Source of the DNA: JAFKFH01 sp017307375 | Lineage (GTDB): Bacteria > Pseudomonadota > Alphaproteobacteria > Ferrovibrionales > Ferrovibrionaceae | Direction of reading: 5' to 3' | Assembly: GCA_965229335.1 (NCBI GenBank) | Contig: OZ245874.1 | Coordinates: forward strand, 6,510,001-6,574,000 | DNA: 64,000 nucleotides | In this document: piece after piece, positions 61,331 to 64,000 of the stretch | How the letters are laid out: each line of letters begins with the position of its first letter | Numbering within the stretch: the stretch's first letter is position 1 | The notes under the pieces: model-generated | Told to the model about the DNA's origin: nothing | Seen by the model: the letters and a program-made list of their open reading frames with translations, nothing else | The model's database searches: none | Made by a program: the position numbers and the translations under genes

Positions 61331-62461
61331 TCACTGTTCCTGCGGCGTCGGGTTGGGGTTGTTCGACGGCTGCACACTGTTGTTGATCACCAGCGGCGTA
61401 TCGTTCTTCAGCTTCATCAGCCCCGACGTCACCACCGTCTGGCCGGCATCGAGGCCCTTGAGCACCGCAACCTGATCGCCGCGGCGGGCGCCGAGCGTCA
61501 CGAAGGTCTGTCGCGCCTTCAGCCTGGGCTTGCCCTCGCCGTCGCGGCCGTCGTCGATCACCAGGTAGACGGTGTCGCCATAAGGGTTGTAGGACACCGC
61601 GGTCTGCGGCAGGGTCAGCAGGTTTTCGGGGCTGCCGACCGTCAGCCGCAGATCGACATACATGCCGGGCATCAGCTGCGCCTTCGGGTTCGGCACGCTG
61701 GCCTCGACCTGCACATTGCGGGTACTGGCGTCGATCCGCGGATTGATCGCGGTGATCCTGCCCTGGAAGGCTTGGCCGGGGAAGGCATCGGCTGTCAGCG
61801 TGACCGCCTGGTCGACCGCCAGCCGCCCCAGTTCCTGTTGCGGCAGGAAGAAGTCGACCAGGATCGGATCGAGCTGCTGCAGGGTGACGATGACGTCGCC
61901 GGGATTGACGTACTGGCCGGGATTGACGGTCGTGATGCCCAGACGGCCGGCGAACGGCGCGCGCAGCACGCGCTTGGTCAGCAGCGCCGCCTGCTGGTCG
62001 AGCGCGGCGCGGGCACTGTCGAGCGTCGCCTGATCGTTGTCGGCCTGCGACTGGGCGACGGCCTGAACGGTCAATTGCTGCCGCGTGCGGCGCAGGTTGA
62101 TCTCGGCCAGCTTCACATTGGCCTCGAGCTGGCGCAGCTTCGCCGCCTCGTCGGTGTCGTAGAGACGGGCCAGCACCTGGCCCGCCTGCACCTCCTGGCC
62201 CGAGGTGAACTCGACCCTGGTGACGAGCCCGCCGACCTGGAACGAAAGATCGACGCCGCGCACCGCCCGCAACGTGCCGATCGCCGCCAGTTGCCGCACC
62301 CATTCGGAAGATTGGACCTGCATCGCCGTGACCGTCTGCGGCGGCGCGGTGCGGCTGGCCAGGAACTGGCCGATCATCTTGGCGCGGAACATGTTGAAGC
62401 CGACGATGCCGCCGCCGATGATGGCGACCACGACCAGCATGATGATCAGGCGCTTGATCAT
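61331..62461 (-). CDS. RND periplasmic adaptor (membrane fusion) protein
   Basis: A 376-residue MFP: N-terminal anchor helix (about 4-24), lipoyl half-motif VTRVEFTSGQEVQAGQVL, alpha-hairpin with Gln/Leu-rich coiled coil (LRQLEANVKLAEINLRRTRQ), second lipoyl half RAPFAGRLGITTVNPGQYV, and barrel LMPGMYVDLRL. It joins the pump to the outer-membrane channel. 10 bases before the pump gene. Confidence 0.92.
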   Translation of the reverse strand: MIKRLIIMLVVVAIIGGGIVGFNMFRAKMIGQFLASRTAPPQTVTAMQVQSSEWVRQLAAIGTLRAVRGVDLSFQVGGLVTRVEFTSGQEVQAGQVLARLYDTDEAAKLRQLEANVKLAEINLRRTRQQLTVQAVAQSQADNDQATLDSARAALDQQAALLTKRVLRAPFAGRLGITTVNPGQYVNPGDVIVTLQQLDPILVDFFLPQQELGRLAVDQAVTLTADAFPGQAFQGRITAINPRIDASTRNVQVEASVPNPKAQLMPGMYVDLRLTVGSPENLLTLPQTAVSYNPYGDTVYLVIDDGRDGEGKPRLKARQTFVTLGARRGDQVAVLKGLDAGQTVVTSGLMKLKNDTPLVINNSVQPSNNPNPTPQEQ

Positions 62462-62490
62462 GCCTCACACTCCGCTGAAGACGATCGGGG

Positions 62491-64000
62491 TCATTGGCCC
62501 AGCCATGGGCGGGCAGGCGGTGCGGCGACCGGCGGCGCCAGCGCCGCGGCATCCTGCCAGCCGCCGCCCAGCGCGGCGTAGAGCGCGGCCGTATCCTGCA
62601 GCCGCGCGGCACGCGCCTGGATCAGGGAGATGCGCGACTGCAGCGCCTGGCGCTCGGCATCCAGCACCGACAGGATGTTGATCGCCCCGGCCTCGTACTG
62701 GCTGCGCACCAGCCGCAGCGAGTCCGACGCGGCCAGCTCGTAGGCGGCCTGGGCCCGCAAGGTCTCGGCATCGATCACCAGCGCGCGCAGGGCGTTGGCG
62801 ACGTCCTGAAACGCCGTCAGGACGGTGACGCGGTAATCGGCGACGGCTTTCTGCAGCGCCGCCTCGGCCGCCCGCTGGCGGGCGGTCAGCGTGCCGCCCT
62901 GGAAGATCGGCTGGGCCAGGTTGAGCCCGAGGCTCCAGACGCCGCTGCCGGCACCCAGCAGGTCGCTCATCGACGTCGCCTGGCTGCCGAGCGATCCGGA
63001 CAGGACGATGTTGGGCAGCCGGTTGGCAGTCGCCACCCCGACCTGGGCCGTCGCCTGGTGCAACTGGGCGTCGGCGGCGCGGATGTCGGGCCGGTTGGCC
63101 ACGACCGTCGACGGCAGCGAGACCGGAATGTCCGGCGGCAGGGTCAGCGCGTCGAGCTGGAGCGGCGCCAGGTCCGCTTCGGCGGGCAGGCGGCCGAGAT
63201 AGGTGGCCAGCTGGTTCCCCGTCTGCTCCAGCCGCTGCTGCAACGGCGGCAGCAGTGCGCGCTGGGCGGCAAGCTGCGAGCGTGCCTGCAGGACGTCGGC
63301 CATCGAGCGCGCGCCGAAGCGCTGCTGGGCTTCGATCAGCTCCAGCTGGCGTTCGAAGGCGGCGACGATGTCGCCGGTCGCCCGGATCTGGGCACGCAAC
63401 GATGCCTCCTGGACCGAGGCGGTGACGACATTGGCGACCAGGGCCTGGTAGGTCGCGTCGAGTTCGGCCTGCTGGACGTCGGCCAGCGCTGCCTGCGCCT
63501 CGACCTGGCGGCGGACCGCACCGAACAGGTCGATGGTGTAGGAGACGCTGACCGAGGCGTTGTAGAGCGTGTAGATCGGGCTTGGCGCCTGCGAATTCTC
63601 GATGCCGATGCCGGCCAGCGACGACTTCTGCCGGGTGGCGCCGAGTGCGCCCGACACCGCCGGAAACTGGCCGCCGGCCGCCGCATTCAGGTTTTCCTGC
63701 GCCTGGCGCAACGCCGCCTGGGCCGAGGCGACCGACGGGTTATGCTCGAGCGCGATCGCGATCCGCCGGTCGATCTCGGGCGAGCCGAACACCGTCCACC
63801 AGCGGGCCGGCACGTCGGCACCGTTGAGGAAGCGCTGGGCATCGCCGGTCGGCGCCGGCGAGGACGCGGTCCGGTCCGGCATCACCGTCGCGGTGAAGCG
63901 TGCGACCTCGGGCGGCCCGGGCGACAGGAAATCGGGCCCGACATTGCATCCGGCCAGGAACAACGCGACGCTCAGCACGGCAGTCGACGACACCGGCAGA
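62491..64000 (-). CDS. NodT-family outer-membrane efflux lipoprotein (5' end outside window)
   Basis: At least 500 residues of a TolC-like outer-membrane factor. The visible N-terminus has SSTAVLSVALFLAGCNVGP, a lipobox with Cys, and the frame stays open to base 64000. GTG 63993 would leave a signal peptide without the usual basic start, so the real start probably lies beyond the window. Two repeat halves with coiled-coil helices (IALEHNPSVASAQAALRQAQ; AEAALQKAVADYRVTVLTAF) and TYLGRLPAEADLA fit the NodT group. First gene of the efflux operon. Confidence 0.9.
   Translation of the reverse strand, partial: LPVSSTAVLSVALFLAGCNVGPDFLSPGPPEVARFTATVMPDRTASSPAPTGDAQRFLNGADVPARWWTVFGSPEIDRRIAIALEHNPSVASAQAALRQAQENLNAAAGGQFPAVSGALGATRQKSSLAGIGIENSQAPSPIYTLYNASVSVSYTIDLFGAVRRQVEAQAALADVQQAELDATYQALVANVVTASVQEASLRAQIRATGDIVAAFERQLELIEAQQRFGARSMADVLQARSQLAAQRALLPPLQQRLEQTGNQLATYLGRLPAEADLAPLQLDALTLPPDIPVSLPSTVVANRPDIRAADAQLHQATAQVGVATANRLPNIVLSGSLGSQATSMSDLLGAGSGVWSLGLNLAQPIFQGGTLTARQRAAEAALQKAVADYRVTVLTAFQDVANALRALVIDAETLRAQAAYELAASDSLRLVRSQYEAGAINILSVLDAERQALQSRISLIQARAARLQDTAALYAALGGGWQDAAALAPPVAAPPARPWLGQ

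Noticed and set aside
58129..61386. 1085-codon open frame on the plus strand
   Set aside because: Antisense to the RND pump gene, with His/Arg/Asp-rich composition typical of shadow frames in G+C-rich DNA.
1..64000. CRISPR arrays, tRNA or rRNA genes, insertion sequences
   Set aside because: No regularly spaced repeats, cloverleaf-like sequences, rRNA signatures or transposase motifs were seen by reading; very small RNAs could be missed.

Overview
The window is a gene-dense, GC-rich stretch of bacterial chromosome. Codon use, family content (DUF1127, Lrp/AsnC, NodT-type outer-membrane factor, choline-sulfate genes, PiuC) and gene organisation suggest an alphaproteobacterium, probably a soil or aquatic heterotroph; the genus cannot be told from the sequence. 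No rRNA, tRNA, CRISPR array, transposase or phage gene was found. Almost every gene is ordinary chromosomal metabolism, uptake, export or regulation, and many convergent genes overlap at their ends.

Layout. 1-2795: a membrane PAS protein (cut by the window edge) divergent from a REC-DUF3369-GGDEF-EAL cyclic-di-GMP protein. 2792-9340: a complete homoprotocatechuate meta-cleavage operon (hpaG1 G2 E D F H I plus a class II aldolase) behind a promoter whose spacer is a palindrome. 9337-12301: a probable iron-responsive divergent module: a secreted protein of unknown function and a di-haem peroxidase fused to an amicyanin-like copper domain on one side, a PiuC-type dioxygenase on the other. 12284-23416: LysR, GNAT, two MFS exporters, GST, a proline/histidine-rich lipoprotein with internal repeats, a MetE-like protein, an Lrp regulator divergent from a MOSC-FNR-2Fe2S fusion, and an RhlE helicase. 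24170-28661: a palindromic interspersed repeat, then choline-sulfate use (LysR, betC, choX) and an EamA transporter.

28600-36354: regulators, small enzymes, a COG2509-like flavoprotein, and an Lrp/alr/dadA alanine-catabolism set. 36351-40665: mmsA-mmsB with a haloacetate-dehalogenase-like hydrolase, divergent from a LysR. 40672-49106: M20 amidohydrolase, DUF1194 protein, Gfo/Idh oxidoreductase, DUF188, VOC and SDR proteins, a TetR with a 26-bp perfect palindromic operator, an SMP-30 lactonase and a D-threonine-aldolase-like PLP enzyme.

49207-58189 is the most interesting region. A seven-gene, tightly coupled operon encodes a Tat-exported peptide/nickel-type binding protein, both subunits of an N,N-dimethylformamidase-like amidohydrolase, two permeases and two ATPases, with a convergent GntR/FCD regulator at its end. 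It reads as a dedicated import-and-hydrolyse system for a small amide whose identity is not shown by the sequence. 58190-64000: a terminator and a tripartite RND efflux operon whose outer-membrane gene runs off the window.
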